Origin: Angiostrongylus vasorum
Taxonomy: Eukaryota; Nematoda; Chromadorea; Rhabditida; Metastrongylidae
Direction: 5' to 3'
DNA length: 64,000 nucleotides
Assembly: GCA_018806985.1 (NCBI GenBank)
Contig: JADANN010000032.1
Location: 1,757,501 to 1,821,500, forward strand
The position numbers were made by a program, and so were the translations under genes. The notes beneath the pieces are model-generated. The model was not told the origin of the DNA, searched no databases, and worked only from the letters and a program-made list of their open reading frames with translations. Positions 45,314 through 57,843 of the stretch are shown piece by piece (positions within the stretch are counted from its first letter, which is position 1; the number at the start of each line of letters is the position of its first letter).

Positions 45314-46230
45314 GCCTACATGGCACAAGTGGTGAACGATATGCAGGAAGATACAGAAGGAAGTACTTGAAGGATGAACTCAGCATTGTTCACGAAAATA
45401 ACAACTTCAGCTCGTGAAACACTAAGACGCACCTCTTTCCGGCATCAGAGATCGCATGGCTGTATCCGCAATGAAGAACGTCTGACTCGTTCCCGATTAA
45501 TACTATTTTTCCCTCATCCATACCTTAAAGTAGTCAAAAACACACTTTCTGTCGGAGCTACTTTGTGATTGGTACTAACAAACAACGTAGTTCCTAAAAG
45601 TGGATTAGAAGTCTTAACACAGAGATCAAAAAGTAGTACAACTCACTCGAGGGAACCATTTAATAGGACTTTTTTCCAGACTGTAGGGTACGATGGTCAC
45701 TCCTCGCTGGGACCATCCCAGTGGAACTCGTCCACATGAAGCACTCTGCTCCGCCCACCGTGAAATCGGATTGGGACTCCGGCTTGCGTCCCTATAAAAA
45801 TGTGAGGCAATGGCAATACATTGAAAATTGAATTATCATGTAGCCCTCTTCATTCGTAACCAGTAACAGTACGACTCTTGGGATGGAGGGTTACCTGCAA
45901 CACATGTAATCCCACCAAACATCGAGTGGATCGAGCCGGCATCGTTAAAGCCTGCATTCGTCACGTCCTACGACAGAGCTCCCTAGTAGGACTCCACTGT
46001 TCGAGGGGAATACCAGGGCTCTAAAGAAGCAGGCATAAGGCTTGTTTGCTTGAGAAAACCAAAAATCGCACGCCATATGGCTGGTTTTCAGCCGAATACA
46101 TGTACAGGATAAAAATCCAAAGACAGAAAAGTCTGGTTAAATATGTCCTTATTAATAAAACTAATATAAAGGAAGACACAAGTTTCTTTTTAGTAGACCG
46201 GTACCTCCTGAAAACACTTGTATATCATGG
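45314..46230. other. Stretch without a recognised gene
   Basis: Contains a GC-richer block (about 45690-46020) with no frame or repeat I can place; it may be an old repeat, given the neighbouring RTE 5'-end fragment. Confidence 0.35.
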
Positions 46231-46239
46231 TGGGCACAG

Positions 46240-46350
46240 GTCCGTCTAGGGTCCACAAGCAGCCGCCTATACGCCGACATGATCTGCCATCAAGTGGTCC
46301 CATGACTAACCAGCTCAAAATCTCTTACGTGAGGAAATCTGGGGAAAACC
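46240..46350 (-). mobile_element. RTE 5'-UTR fragment
   Basis: TGACTAACCAGCTCAAAATCTCTTACGTGAGG corresponds to the 5' end of RTE copy C (CGACTAACCGGCTCGAGATCCCCTCATATAAGGG) in the same orientation. No ORF portion follows. Confidence 0.45.
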
Positions 46351-46478
46351 CCATTGGATAGAACTATAAGGTCGCGAAGGGCAATATAATACGCAACCGT
46401 GGTTCTCCACATTGCATGAGACATCTACAAATCATCTGTTTAGGTAGGACTACCAGCTAGTTTCAATAACTGGTTATA

Positions 46479-46765
46479 AAATGATAAAGGATAAAGTTCT
46501 CGGCGCTGATCAATCCCCTTAGGTATGCGCCATGTATTCGACTTCATTAAGCATCTTTGGAGGTGATCGGATGCATATCTGGTCTTTACAATGACTCGCA
46601 ATGGCCTACCGATGTATGGGGCCATTGCTGCTATCCTTGCAGACAATCCTGGTACCAATCTGCCGACCCCGCAGGGTTAGAAGGCTTGGTGATCCACGGA
46701 CGCGGGGATCGATCCCATTTGTGTATCGCAGGACGCCACCTACCACTGCGCCACACGCGCCCCCT
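46479..46765 (-). mobile_element. SINE family 1 copy with 13-bp target duplication
   Basis: ATAACTGGTTATA at 46466-46478 and 46766-46778 is a perfect duplication. Full-length copy; its 3' two thirds are almost identical to the copy at 56276-56562. Confidence 0.93.
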
Positions 46766-46779
46766 ATAACTGGTTATAG

Positions 46780-47396
46780 ACGATGCTATGTGTAGATCTT
46801 TATTAACCACTTTTCAACAGAATCTCATCGTATAATAATAAATCATCGCGAAGAGGAGATTCAAACGTCGATTTAGTGATCACAATGGGAAGTGACATCT
46901 GAATTATCGGACCGAACTACTGAACTCTGACCTTCAGCTTTGCCACTTACTGTTATTCTGCCAGGGTTAAGATGAGTCATCTATCGGCCATAACGTTAAC
47001 AATTATGCAATACGTACGCCAGCAACTCTGTATTAACTCACAGACAACAAACCAAGTGAATCTTTTTTCTCCTTTTGTTTTTGTTTTTTTGTTTACTCGT
47101 GGGGAGCACTACGAGTACATTTTTTACATATCTCTTAACTTCTAAGTGGAGAAGCTGAATTATTGATTTGTCACGAGGAAGCTAAAGCAAATGCCAATGG
47201 TAACATTTCATATCTCCCATGTTATGTTTATTTCTGGAAATCCACTTTTTTCACACTCCTGTCGGGCTCTGGATTTTTCCAGGAAGGTGAGTAGTGTAGC
47301 ACGTCAACTTTGAGTCTTCCAGGTTGTTTTCTTTTATATGTGCGTCTCCAATAGAACATTAACAGCATGAAGGAACGTTTTGACTATTGCTCTTAC
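46780..47396. other. Stretch without a recognised feature
   Basis: Between SINE and R3 copies. AT-rich with a short CT/T tract near 47065. No exon or repeat seen. Confidence 0.4.
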
Positions 47397-47410
47397 TAAC
47401 TACATACATT

Positions 47411-47810
47411 CGTCCCAATGGTTTACTGCCTCATCGTGGCTGGGAGGTGTTCCTGGGTGTTGGACTGCGATGTACAGCGGAGGGATTCGTCTCCCCCAGC
47501 AAGGTCTCCCAAGCTGAGAAGGAGTCCAGCGTTTCTATCACGAAGCCCAACTAAGAGTAAACCAATAACCAAGACCAGGATCTACCACCGTCCTGGTACC
47601 AAATTAGTCGAATGGTGGCAAATCTCCCTCTGATCCACAAGGGGGAGCGACTGCCTGTGGTGGCGGCGACCTGGTGCAGACTTTGTCCCGGCTGACCTCT
47701 GGCCTCTAGGGAACCACAATGGCTAAGCCAGCAAAACTCCGAAAGAATGGAGATTGTGCTGGGGTCCGCACAACCAGTGAGGACGAGCCATCCAAGCATA
47801 TCCAAGTAAG
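47411..47810 (-). mobile_element. Retroposon R3 copy with 14-bp target duplication
   Basis: TAACTACATACATT at 47397-47410 and 47811-47824 is perfect. The 400-bp unit reads AATGGTTTACTGCCTCATCG-like at the left and ends CAAGCATATCCAAGTAAG at the right, suggesting that the CCAAGTA repeats are the 3' tail. Confidence 0.9.
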
Positions 47811-47824
47811 TAACTACATACATT

Positions 47825-48903
47825 ACTACGAAAGGCTAAATCCGGTAGTTTCCACCCTGACACTGAGTGATGTATTCATATTACTCGTTTTGTATAACCG
47901 TCTTCGACGGGATTCGTATATTTATAATAAAAAATGGAGCCTATACTGATTCCTATAGGCAACAACACAGCGAATTCAATCAATATCACGGCTCTTCCTA
48001 GGCATCACAACAAAGAACTAGCTTTTCTCGGGCTTTCAAAGTAATGCTAAAACTGAAAGTAAACGAATTTAGTTCGTCATAAATACAGATCTAACAGTTT
48101 ACTGCGCATGAAGCTCAACAACGATGAACATCACATGTGAGGACCCTCACGCACGGCGCCGTGACGTGGCTCGACGGCGGACGAGTTTAACTCTCCAATA
48201 GAGCGGGTCTCACCTGGATATTTAGTTTACTGTCGTTTTTGTTAGCTGAGTATTCTTTCTTGAAGCGTAGTTTCGCCGACCCATTTATCTTTCAATAACT
48301 TGTAATATTTGGTCATTTACTGAATTTATTGAGGTTATCTGAGCTTTGTAGCCAATGTCGAAACATGTCCAAAGCTTCGATTTGTCTATGGTGCTCCTTC
48401 AAAGTGTATCGAGTCGGTATGGCAGCTTGGGAGAAGCGGCTTTAGAACTGGAGTTCTGAGAAAAAACACATTTCTTTAGAAAACGTTTACTTCTTCCCTT
48501 TGGTGAGTGTGCTCCTATGGTCTATTGAGATTTTTCCATAGAATAACAGGAAGACTCGGTTTATAACTTAGTGGAGAACTCGTACGTTCAAACGTAATAT
48601 CCCCATCTGCTAACTTGTTGACTGTCTTTCTGCTGTCGAGAGAGATCGGTAGTTCGCTTATATTTGCCTTGTTGTGACATACATATGTCCTGCTATTTCT
48701 TTGTGTATATGACTACTTGTAATTGTTATATTTGTTCTATGTATTATCACTTTTCCTCCTAATTGCAGACTTTGTTAGTTTCTGTTAGTCTACTAGTTGT
48801 TAGTCGTTTCTGTTTTGTCCTGACTACGGAACTACTTAGAAGAACTTGGTTGCTTTTCAGAAGAAGTGTTTGGAGTTGTAGGTGTCTTGAACGAAGGGAA
48901 AAT
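47825..48903. other. Upstream region of the ribosomal protein S3 gene
   Basis: No gene seen. A GC-rich patch (about 48145-48200) and a T-rich stretch up to the TTGCTTTTCAG acceptor at 48860 are the only notable features. That acceptor lies 43 bases before the start codon and may be a trans-splice site or the end of a 5'-UTR intron. Confidence 0.45.
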
Positions 48904-51359
48904 ATGGCAAGTGCTCCGCAAATCACCAAGAAGAAGAAAGCCGTTTTAGACGGTGTTTTCAAGGCTGAGCTGAACAACTTTTTGATGAAGGAACTTGCCG
49001 AGGATGGATACTCTGGTGTTGAGGTGAGCTTTGGTGACTGTGGTCAGGACAGTATGCCTTGGTTCCGATACATATGGTGTCAGTAGTTATTCCAGCCTTT
49101 CGAGTTGAAATTTAACTGTTTCCTCTAATTCACCAGACTGTTCACATTTTTGCCAACAAAAATGAGTTTACTTCAGCAGAATGGAACTTGAGCTTTGTTT
49201 CACGAGTCGTCCTTTCCCCATTTATCCTCTTGATTCCCGTTGAACAACTAGGTCAATCAACCGTTATTGCCTTCTGTGGAAGTGCAGCAGTATGACGTGT
49301 TGATGATGCTGGTGACCGCCACTACAGCACTAATTTACTTCTGTTTTATTCATCCTTTGGATCTAATTGAGAGAAGATTCCTCGCAAAATAAGTCAGGAA
49401 ACTCCTTAGTTTTGTCAAATGCACAACTCTTCGAATATTTGGTTATTAAAGCACTTTTGGCGTTTGTAAGAATCGACATCTTGGCGGATATCTGAACCCT
49501 GAAGTTTCACTTTGTAGTCCTAATCTGGGCGTTCAAGGTGCGCCGTACACCTGCTCGTGCTGAAGTCATCATCATGGCTACTCGTACGCAATCCGTGCTT
49601 GGAGAACGAGGACGTCGCATCAAAGAATTGACTTCCGTTGTCCAGAAACGTTTCGGTTTTGAGGAGGGATCTGTTGAGGTATGGGTAATTTGGCCTTCAT
49701 ATAAAACCACGTTTATTAAGTCATCATTCGTGGTCTTTTGTCATAGCCAATAAAAAGGCCTTCTCAAACATGTTTTGCTTACCTGATTTAAGACATCGCT
49801 TGGCGCTCGGCGTGTTTTCCAGCTCCTATTCTTCATTAGCAAAGATCTTCCAAATATTTTGTGCTAGAGCACAGAAAAGTAGTATTTTTTCGAGTCAAGT
49901 TATTGAAGAGCACAACATAATCTGTAGCCTTTTCAGTATGAGCAATATTGGTCCTGGTTACTCTGCTTAGTTCTAACCATAGGAAAACCCAGTATTACAA
50001 AATGAATTTAGAAGTCGATTCAGAGAGCTGGAACGACTTTTGTAGCCGAAATTTTTCGTTATTGGATTTTCTGTGCTCATTGGTTTTCATTGTTACTCAC
50101 AGTAGTCTTTTGAATATATAACTGATTTTAGTAACGTTTTCTGTGTCTAGCTTTACGCTGAGAAGGTGTCCAATCGTGGACTTTGTGCCGTTGCTCAGTG
50201 TGAATCGCTCCGATACAAGCTTGTAGGAGGTTTGGCAGTTCGACGAGCTTGTTACGGAGTGCTCCGTTTCATTATGGAGTCCCAAGCTCAAGGTTGTGAG
50301 GTAAACACGCTCTATAATCGTTCTTTTTTTGCTTCCTTGTATCTTGTTTTCTTGGGAAGACGCTTCTTGTTTACATTTTGTCTTAATTCCCTGATGGTAT
50401 TACTTCGAGCCTTGGTCGTCAGATATTTCCTATTTCGCTTATTTTTTCTTATCTAGTTGTTTACCTACTTGTTTATTCTTTATGGTCTAACTATTGATAT
50501 AGGTTATTGTGTCTGGTAAGCTGCGTGGTCAACGTGCTAAGGCTATGAAATTCGTTGATGGTTTGATGATCCATTCTGGTAACCCAGTTAACGAGTACAT
50601 TCAGCAGGCTGTTCGACACGTTCAACTTCGCCAAGGTGATATTAGTTTTTTAGTTTTGATTTGGCTAACATTTACTTGCAATTCGCTTCCACCTTGTCGC
50701 CAACACTATCAACTTTACTTTTGTTTGCTATTACTTGGTAACCTTGCATATTGTTATCGTCGCATTGTTATTCTTAATCGCCCTACCATTGATGGTATAG
50801 GGTTGTACAATCAATATTTTGCTGTATTGATAAGTGAACATGAGATTACTCCAAGACATTATTGTGGCTAACTTTTTGACGTCACTGCATTTTTCCGGGC
50901 CATAGTGATTCGAGACAAGTGTCAACAGTAATTCTCTGTGGAGAGTGAATCATAGTGGTCCCATCGAGTCGAGTCAAATGTAGTAGAACATCGTACCGTG
51001 AATGATGTGATATGAATCTTTGGTGCTGAAACGTCAGCCATAAAAAGTTCTTTAGAAGTCTTGTCTAAACCTTCCATAGGACACGATATTAATCATTATC
51101 ATTAATACTGAATCGGTTTTCAAAATCATCAACCTTTGTTTTAGGTGTTATTGGTATCAAGGTAAAGATAATGCTTCCTCACGATCCTCGAGGTCAGATG
51201 GGTCCGAAGAACGCTCTTCCTGATCATGTACAGATCCTTAAACCGATGCCTGAGGAGAATCCTACTGAACCTAGCTCAGAACATAAAGTCGAAATGAAGG
51301 ACAATCTTCCAATTGTTCCTCCGCCGATGCAACCTGTTGAAGTCACACCAGCCTACTAA
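48904..51359 (+). CDS. rps-3: 40S ribosomal protein S3 (uS3), five exons, 252 aa
   Basis: Component of the small ribosomal subunit head at the mRNA entry site. Exons 48904-49023, 49538-49678, 50151-50300, 50503-50635 and 51145-51359; every GT/AG site and phase agrees and the product has 252 residues against about 243-247 in other animals. The N-terminal block [20 protein letters not shown] leads into the KH domain, whose GxxG loop is GERG at residues 62-65. The S3 C-terminal domain follows ([51 protein letters not shown]), then the variable tail [13 protein letters not shown]. No disabling changes, and it is free of repeats inside, as expected for a highly expressed gene. Confidence 0.97.
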
Positions 51360-51940
51360 ATTTGTTATAATTGTTATATAAATCGTTTGTTATGGGGGAA
51401 TGCTGTTTTCATTCTGTTACATGCTATGTCGCAGTATCCCATTCTTCTAATTGATGTGCTATCTTGTTTGGTGGGGTACTTCTAAATTGTTAATATATCG
51501 GAATTCTGATATATGGAGAACTGTTTAAATTGACAGATTCCTCAGAGTACCTAAGTCAGTTGTGAGAGATTGAGTTGCTTAGCCTTTTTTTGTTGAAGAT
51601 CCAAAGTTTTATGACGAGGGAATGGCGGCACATGTTTTGGGTTATACATAGTGTTGCTTTTCCAAGTTCTGTTTGCATTATCGAGAAATTGAAGGTGACC
51701 AGTGTTAATGTGGTTCACGTAAGGGATTGCCAATTGTGCTAGTCATCAGCACCTCCATATCGCTGTTTTGTTCATGATCTGGTCTCTTGCTCGTTGAGAA
51801 GCCCATCCGTGTTAGTTTGTGATCCATGGGTGGGAAGTGGTGTAGACCAACAACAAATGTTTGATGAAGGATATCTATTACTCCATTATATGTGCATATA
51901 CGTGTACCTATATATGAAACAGTAGTACGTTTCAGTTGTA
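51360..51940. other. Intergenic region between rps-3 and taf-12
   Basis: 581 bases: rps-3 3' UTR (AT-rich from 51360) and upstream sequence of taf-12, which has a short TATATGAAACAG acceptor-like block at about 51912-51921. Close same-strand spacing leaves an operon possible but is longer than typical operon gaps. Confidence 0.5.
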
Positions 51941-54817
51941 ATGTCGGAAGGACATGAGGTATCAGCGTCGAATCAGTCTGGTGGTCCTACACATCTGATC
52001 GCTGCGTTGAGTTCAAGAGGTGTCGCTCCACAGCAGCCGCAACAAATTCAACAGGGTGGAGGCGGTCCTATTCGTGTACAGCTTCAACAACAAGCCCGAG
52101 CACCACACATCGTGCCGTATCCACAGGGTGGTTCACAACCGACGCAACAAATACGTACTGTGCAGCAGGTCTTTCAGCACTCACCTGGTGTACCGCAACA
52201 GCGTATTGTTCAGCAAATTGCGCAGAGACCCATCTCACAACCAGTGATGCGAGTGAGCAGCAACCCCCAAACTACGATGCAGATCGTACATGCCAATCCA
52301 CCGCAACAACCACAAGCGATTCATTCTTCCTCGGCGCCAAACATAGGTTCACGACCACCAACTGTGCAGCAGCCATCCACTCGTCCACCGGTGGCTGCTC
52401 TGCCTGGTGGTCAACCGCCTCCGCCAGGGACCAATGTACAGCAAATGCTGGCGCCACCAAGCTCTAACGGTTCCGTAATGGATCGTACTCGCATCGACGA
52501 ATTAGTGAGGCAGATTAGCAGCAACACAGTTATTGACGATGTTGTCAAGGTAATATTTTATGTTAATGAATATAAATAAGATAACAGCGCTTATACTAAT
52601 TGCGTCGTACATCGTCACAGACTACTGTTTTAATGCTCCAGGGAGAGGGTATTAACGCTGAGAGTAAATTTGAACGATAGGCTATTTTCTGGGTAGCTGA
52701 TTGCTTGATCTGCTGAGAGCTGAACCCGAGACTCATTCACAGGTGATCCGAGATCTTTGCAACAAACAGCCTAGAATGATGCTGGTATATTTGCAAAACT
52801 CGGGTCGGGTGCGGTAAGGATAAAACACTATTACCCTTTTCGCGGGCTAACGCGTTCACCACCACAACATGTGGGTCTTTCGTTTCGCCTATCTCTCACC
52901 TAGTTTTCTATTGATCAGTGTCATCAGGAATCACTCGTCAACGGGATTGCTCTGGCGAGCCAAAATCGGCATTGAACCCAGTTATGCTGAGGCTGCAGTC
53001 GAAATAACAATGTTAACTTTTTTTATTTGCTGTCTACTACGCAGCCTCGAGTTTAGCTTCCTTACTTCATTTCTAGCTTTTTCAGCATATCTCTGCTTCC
53101 CAGCTGTTCATTCTCTGATCATAGAAGTCTAGTCTCTAAACAGTCTAGATATATGCACTTGTTCTCATCACAACCAACTAATTTCATTTTTGTGTTGTTT
53201 TTGAAGCAGCGGTAGCGAGATAATGCTGCTTTGGTGAGCTTCTTAAAGCCAGCCCACTAACGTTCGTTCCATAGGGAACGGTGGGCTCGAAACTTCAGAA
53301 CCGAGCGTCGTTTAACCTCGGCGTGAACAACCTGTATTTTTTTTTCTAAACATTTCGAAGTTTATCTAGACGCCTAACATGAGCACTAGGAAGAAATTGT
53401 GCATCTTATAAAGCACATTCATATAGCTAATCAAAACGTCTCGGTGTTAATTTCCATGACCTTTATGCGAAGCAATATCCATTTTTTGTCAGGGATTCTT
53501 TTTCATAGAGCTTTATGATGTCTACTACAGCTGCTGTGCAGAGACTGTGGACAACAGAATCGTAAAATTTGGCCTGGATTCTGATCAAGTTCTAAATCTG
53601 GAGTACCTCTTTTCTCGATCATCGAAGATGGTTGGTTGCGCATGCTCTCCATAACCAATTCCGACCTCTGTGGTTGTACTGCATTTTGTTATTCAAAATT
53701 CTTTACGAATACTTAGAGGAACATGGTTATATTTATAGGTGGGCACGGCGAGTCTTCAACGTTTTCATAGGTCAGCGTAAATCGATTACTTTGGTTTTAT
53801 ATTTCAGCACACTCTTGATCAGCAGTCGTATGTTGTAGTGGTTAGGTTTAGACTTAATTTCTCCGTAGGGAATTTCTACCATGTGTTCGAAATGGAGTAT
53901 TATCTTCTCCTTGAAAGGATTATTTCGTAAAAGCGTCTTAGTACAGGTGCAGATTTCCAAAAAACGTAGCGCTTTGTCAGACCTCCACTCGTAATCACTT
54001 CAGTTAAGGATGGGAGGATTTGAAAATCGCATCGTATGTCAGTTGCTCCTTTCCTGAGATTCTACAGTGAAGTTTTTTCGTCATGGAGATTAGTTAGCTT
54101 TTCGCAGCTGGATATCGTATTTTGCTATTACGATCGTTCTTGGTGGTATTTGTGTAAAGGTTCTTTACATCGACTTTACGTCGTATCATTCGTGAATATT
54201 TTAATGGTCGTCTTTTCAAGGATCCATTCATCTAGTATACAGGATACTGGGATTCACCTATGTGGTACTCTGGACTTCTGATGTGTCTAGACGGTAATAG
54301 GTAGTCCTGAGATCTTCACTATGGGCTGCTGGTCATCAGTCTTGCTCTTGCTGAGAATCGTTTTTTACTTCTTGAAAGTCCATATTTTGCAATCTGTCTC
54401 TTGATTTTCTATGTCTCATTCGCATCCATGGGATTAGTCGGTGTCCGTTGACTTTTGTTTTTTATTAGCAAGTAGCAAAAGTAGGCTAATACGCCAAGTA
54501 GGATACATAAGTCACTACCTTTTTCCATGTTATATTGTTTTTTATAGGATATTCTTTGCGATTACATAGATGAGTACGTGAACGAGTTGGTGCACCATGT
54601 ATGCCGTCTGGTGAAGCATCGTGGCAATCACCGTATCGAAGCTCGTGACGTTGAATTTGTGCTCGACGTGGTCTACAAGATGCCCTCTGTCCCACGAGCG
54701 GCTGTGCACGTGTTCGGAGCACCGGCTGCGATCCGCCCGGACCGTATTACCCCGCAGCCTACAGAAGCCCATAAACAGCGCATGCTATTAATCAAGAAGG
54801 TTCTGAAGAAGCCGTGA
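51941..54817 (+). CDS. taf-12: TFIID subunit 12 (TAF12), two exons, 292 aa
   Basis: Histone-fold subunit of TFIID (and of SAGA in other animals) that pairs with TAF4. Exon 1 (51941-52549) encodes a low-complexity region rich in Gln, Pro and Gly (QQPQQIQQGGGGPIRVQLQQ) and the start of the fold (MDRTRIDELVRQISSNTVID). Exon 2 (54548-54817) completes it (DILCDYIDEYVNELVHHVCR, EARDVEFVLDVV) and ends TEAHKQRMLLIKKVLKKP, a motif highly typical of TAF12. Phase 0 at the junction. The 2-kb intron carries an R4 retroposon and unplaced AT-rich sequence. The first ATG after the probable acceptor at 51921 is taken as start. Confidence 0.95.
52775..53010 (-). mobile_element. Retroposon R4 copy in the taf-12 intron
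   Basis: ATATTTGCAAAACTCGGGTCG, TTTCGCGGGCTAACGCG, TTCACCACCACAACATG and GGGATTGCTCTGGCGAGCC follow the 29820-30066 copy over its length. Confidence 0.75.
53011..54547. other. taf-12 intron, remainder
   Basis: No exon or repeat I can name. Several frames of 60-80 codons occur on both strands but none has conserved-looking content. Confidence 0.4.
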
Positions 54818-56267
54818 TGTAGTTGTAAGTTAGCTCAACTGGTATACGTGTTTATTCGGGTATTGTTCAATGTGTTATCTCATGTAAAATCTCAGTCAAG
54901 CGAAATGTATCTTCAAGTTTTTCGAGCTTATTTTGGTTATTGTTTTCTGGCCAGATATTTCGGAAAAGTCTCGATGATGCCTCATTGTGATCGCTTTGGG
55001 TTTCTGAAGCTAGCTATGGATGTTTTTTCCAAGTCTTGTTCTTCGTTTGAATTGATCTTTCAGTTACATATACTGAGTAATAAAGTGAATTATGTTTTTC
55101 TTCTCTATAATCCATACTGTTATGGTGCTTTCTTTGCTTTCGGAATTATTTATAGCATCGTTCGCTTGGTACCAGGGGCTGGTTCAAGTATCCTGGGTGT
55201 GGGAGTTTAATACGGAGAATTCAGATCACTACGGGGTTTGTGAAGGAGTTCGGCTTCTTCATCTGGAAGCCTATTATGATTAGCCCTGTATTGCGGTACG
55301 GCAGAGTGCAGTGAACTACACGTACGAGCTAGCTTGTCTCTAAGCTACTAAAAGCTCGTCATTTCAAAGATGTAGCGTTCTTCATGCGTTGCCTACTGGA
55401 GAGTTCAAACTTTGCAATCGAAGACAGCTAGAGACGTTACCCTACTGGAGTTACTGGATGATTTGCTGGATAAGAGTCCCAGACGGTTAGTTTTGGTAGT
55501 GCATATGTTATGTTCTATTTGTTCAATTGGTTATCTTGGCCGTCTTATCGATTACTGGTGCAAGTGTCATGATGACAGTTATCAGTCAATAGACCCGCAG
55601 TAGGACCACGTATTCACAACCCCTATCTGCTAATGATTCCCTCGTTTTTATACCATTCAGGAAGTAAAATGTTGCGAAAGTTCCAGGAATAGTTCAGGAA
55701 GGTTGTGAAAGCCTATTGCTACCTCGGTAGGAACAATTCTGGTCAATTAGGTATATCTATGGATTGGAAAAAAATCTATGAATCTGATCAGTTTTCTCTA
55801 AGGATTTCTCTTATTTGGCAAGCTTGTCTGTCTTCTCGGTCAATGTATTCGGAGAGTATCTGGTCCCTACTTACTGTACTTGCAAATGCTACAATTGCTG
55901 ATGAGATGCCTTTCTGCTGAACCTAAAATGATTCCCAGCGAATAACCATGGTTTGTTCCTTTTTTTCTTGTTAAGACGGTCTTTCTTATAGGTTTAAAGG
56001 AACGGGATATTTTGCCCATTGGTCGGTAGCCGTTGATGTTATCAGTTACGTTCCTTCATGTCATCTGCATTCATTTTACAGTTCTCAGTGTATTCATAGG
56101 AGGTTGCGGTTGTGTCGAGATGTAAGTGCATTACAGTATGACGTGTGCAGCTGATTTTGTAGGAGTTAAAAAATGCCTCCATTATCATTTGAATCATCTA
56201 AATGAGGGTCAGATAAGGAGCAGAACGACCCGACATCTGGCTAAAAAATCAGGGCCGTATTTGTGGT
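54818..56267. other. Intergenic stretch after taf-12
   Basis: T-rich on the plus strand, several open frames of 60-120 codons with no recognisable motif. The first part should contain the taf-12 3' UTR. Confidence 0.4.
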
Positions 56268-56275
56268 TGAATGAA

Positions 56276-56562
56276 GCAATAACAAATGAAGGATAAAGCG
56301 ATCGGCGCTGATCAATCCCTTAGGTATGCGCCATGTATTCGACTTCATTAAGCATCTTTGGAGGTGATCGGATGCATATCTGGTCTTTACAATGACTCGC
56401 AATGGCCTACCGATGTATGGGGTCATTGCTGCTATCCTTGCAGACAATCCTGGTACCAATTTGCCGATTCCGGAGGGACAGAAGACTAGTTGGGCCAGGG
56501 GCGTAGGGATCGATTCCACGTGTGTGTTGCAGAGCGCTTCCGACCACTGCGCTACGTACTGA
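56276..56562 (-). mobile_element. SINE family 1 copy
   Basis: TGAATGAA at 56268-56275 and 56563-56570 is a likely short target duplication. The 3' two thirds match the 46479 copy almost base for base, but the tRNA-like head differs. Confidence 0.88.
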
Positions 56563-56804
56563 TGAATGAAATACCTCATGTACTCGGAGCAAGCAGCTTC
56601 CTTTGATCTTCGAATTATAGGTTTTAGATAGGCTTAAGCTTTTATCATAAGATTGAATCTTACGAAGAATGGAGTCGAAAATCGATAACGTATTGTTGAT
56701 CGGTTGGTTAACAATCATATGACTGTGCATCACTCTTTTAATTGTATCTATTAATACATCTAATCATCGGGTTTCTGTGTAACTCAGGATTGTGTTGACT
56801 CCTA

Positions 56805-56985
56805 CCACCACCGTTTAGAGTTAATCCATTCGAGCGGTGCTCGACTCCAATGCCTTCGACTCGGATCATCCCGGATCTGAAGAAGGCAGAGGTGTCGAAA
56901 CGTTAACCGTAATATATGTTTTATAACAACCTCTAGTAAGCTTAGTAATGAAAAATATATATATTGATTCCCACCATCGTACATT
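56805..56985 (+). repeat. PLE terminal repeat with hammerhead-like core
   Basis: CTGAAGA (56877-56883), a possible GGC/GUC stem, GAAAC (56897-56901), a CG/CG mini-stem and TAATA follow each other as in the PLE ends. Shares flanking blocks with 6355-6545. No RT sequence is adjacent. Confidence 0.62.
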
Positions 56986-57225
56986 TTTCGATTCGTTTTT
57001 GCCTTGTTCCCAGGTCGTTACGGTGTCACCTCCCACACGTCAGTGCCATAGTCAGTATTGATTCCAGCCAGCTACCAATTCGCTCTTGAACTTGTTTGAC
57101 CATACATTTCTAACTTATGTCCACATTTATGTCGAAATATCTTAGTTTTTTACCTTTGGTAGTAACGGTATCTCCTCATGAGTTTGTTTTGAAACCAACA
57201 TTTAACAGAGTTTCTGTTAAACTGG

Positions 57226-57508
57226 AGGTACGTGTAGTGCAGTAGTCAGAGGCGCCCTGCGATACACATGGGGTCGATCCCAGCGTCTCAGGCGCACCAA
57301 GCCCTCCATCCGTTCGGGTAGACAAATTGGTACCAGACTTGTCTGGGAGGATAGCAGCACTGGCTCGATACATCGGCACGTCACCGCGAGTCATTGTAGA
57401 GGCCAGATAGGTATTCAATCACCGCCAACGATACTTAATGAGGTCGAGTGCATGGCGCATCCCTCAGAGACTGATCAACACCAAGAACTTTATCTTTTTT
57501 ATCCTTAT
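57226..57508 (+). mobile_element. SINE family 1 copy with target duplication
   Basis: CTGTTAAACTGG (57214-57225) and CTGTCAAACTGG (57509-57520) differ at one base. GTAGTGCAGTAGTCAGAGG A-box, GGGGTCGATCCC B-box. Confidence 0.92.
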
Positions 57509-57843
57509 CTGTCAAACTGGTTTCTTTGATGAGGAATATGGTTGGTTCCCTATGTATAGTCAGTGTTCCGAATATCCGTGTAGAACTTTAGTTTCAGACA
57601 AACGATCTATTCTGCAGTTGGCCTTTAGCTGTCATGTCGGAGGTCAGAGCAACCCAGTGGGCTACGGGGAGTAGTACACTTCTTCTACAGGGTCCTTTGT
57701 TGATGACAGATACCGATGGGTGACCTATCAGACTGTACCAAAGGCTTTTTGTTAGCGCCGACGTCTAGCCGCTTGCTAATGTTTTTCCTAGACACTTGAG
57801 TACAATCTTATAGCCGTATTGCATACAAGTATTCACAGTCATA

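Noticed and set aside
48145..48200. GC-rich patch upstream of rps-3 as a CpG-island-like promoter
   Set aside because: Short, isolated and without any motif I can name; nematodes lack classical CpG islands.
50166..50456. A plus-strand frame reading through the third rps-3 exon
   Set aside because: Only the part to 50300 is coding; the rest ([14 protein letters not shown] onward) is intron after a GTAAAC donor.
53010..56267. Several frames of 60-120 codons in the taf-12 intron and downstream
   Set aside because: No splice consistency, no recognisable domain, and composition follows the T-rich background.
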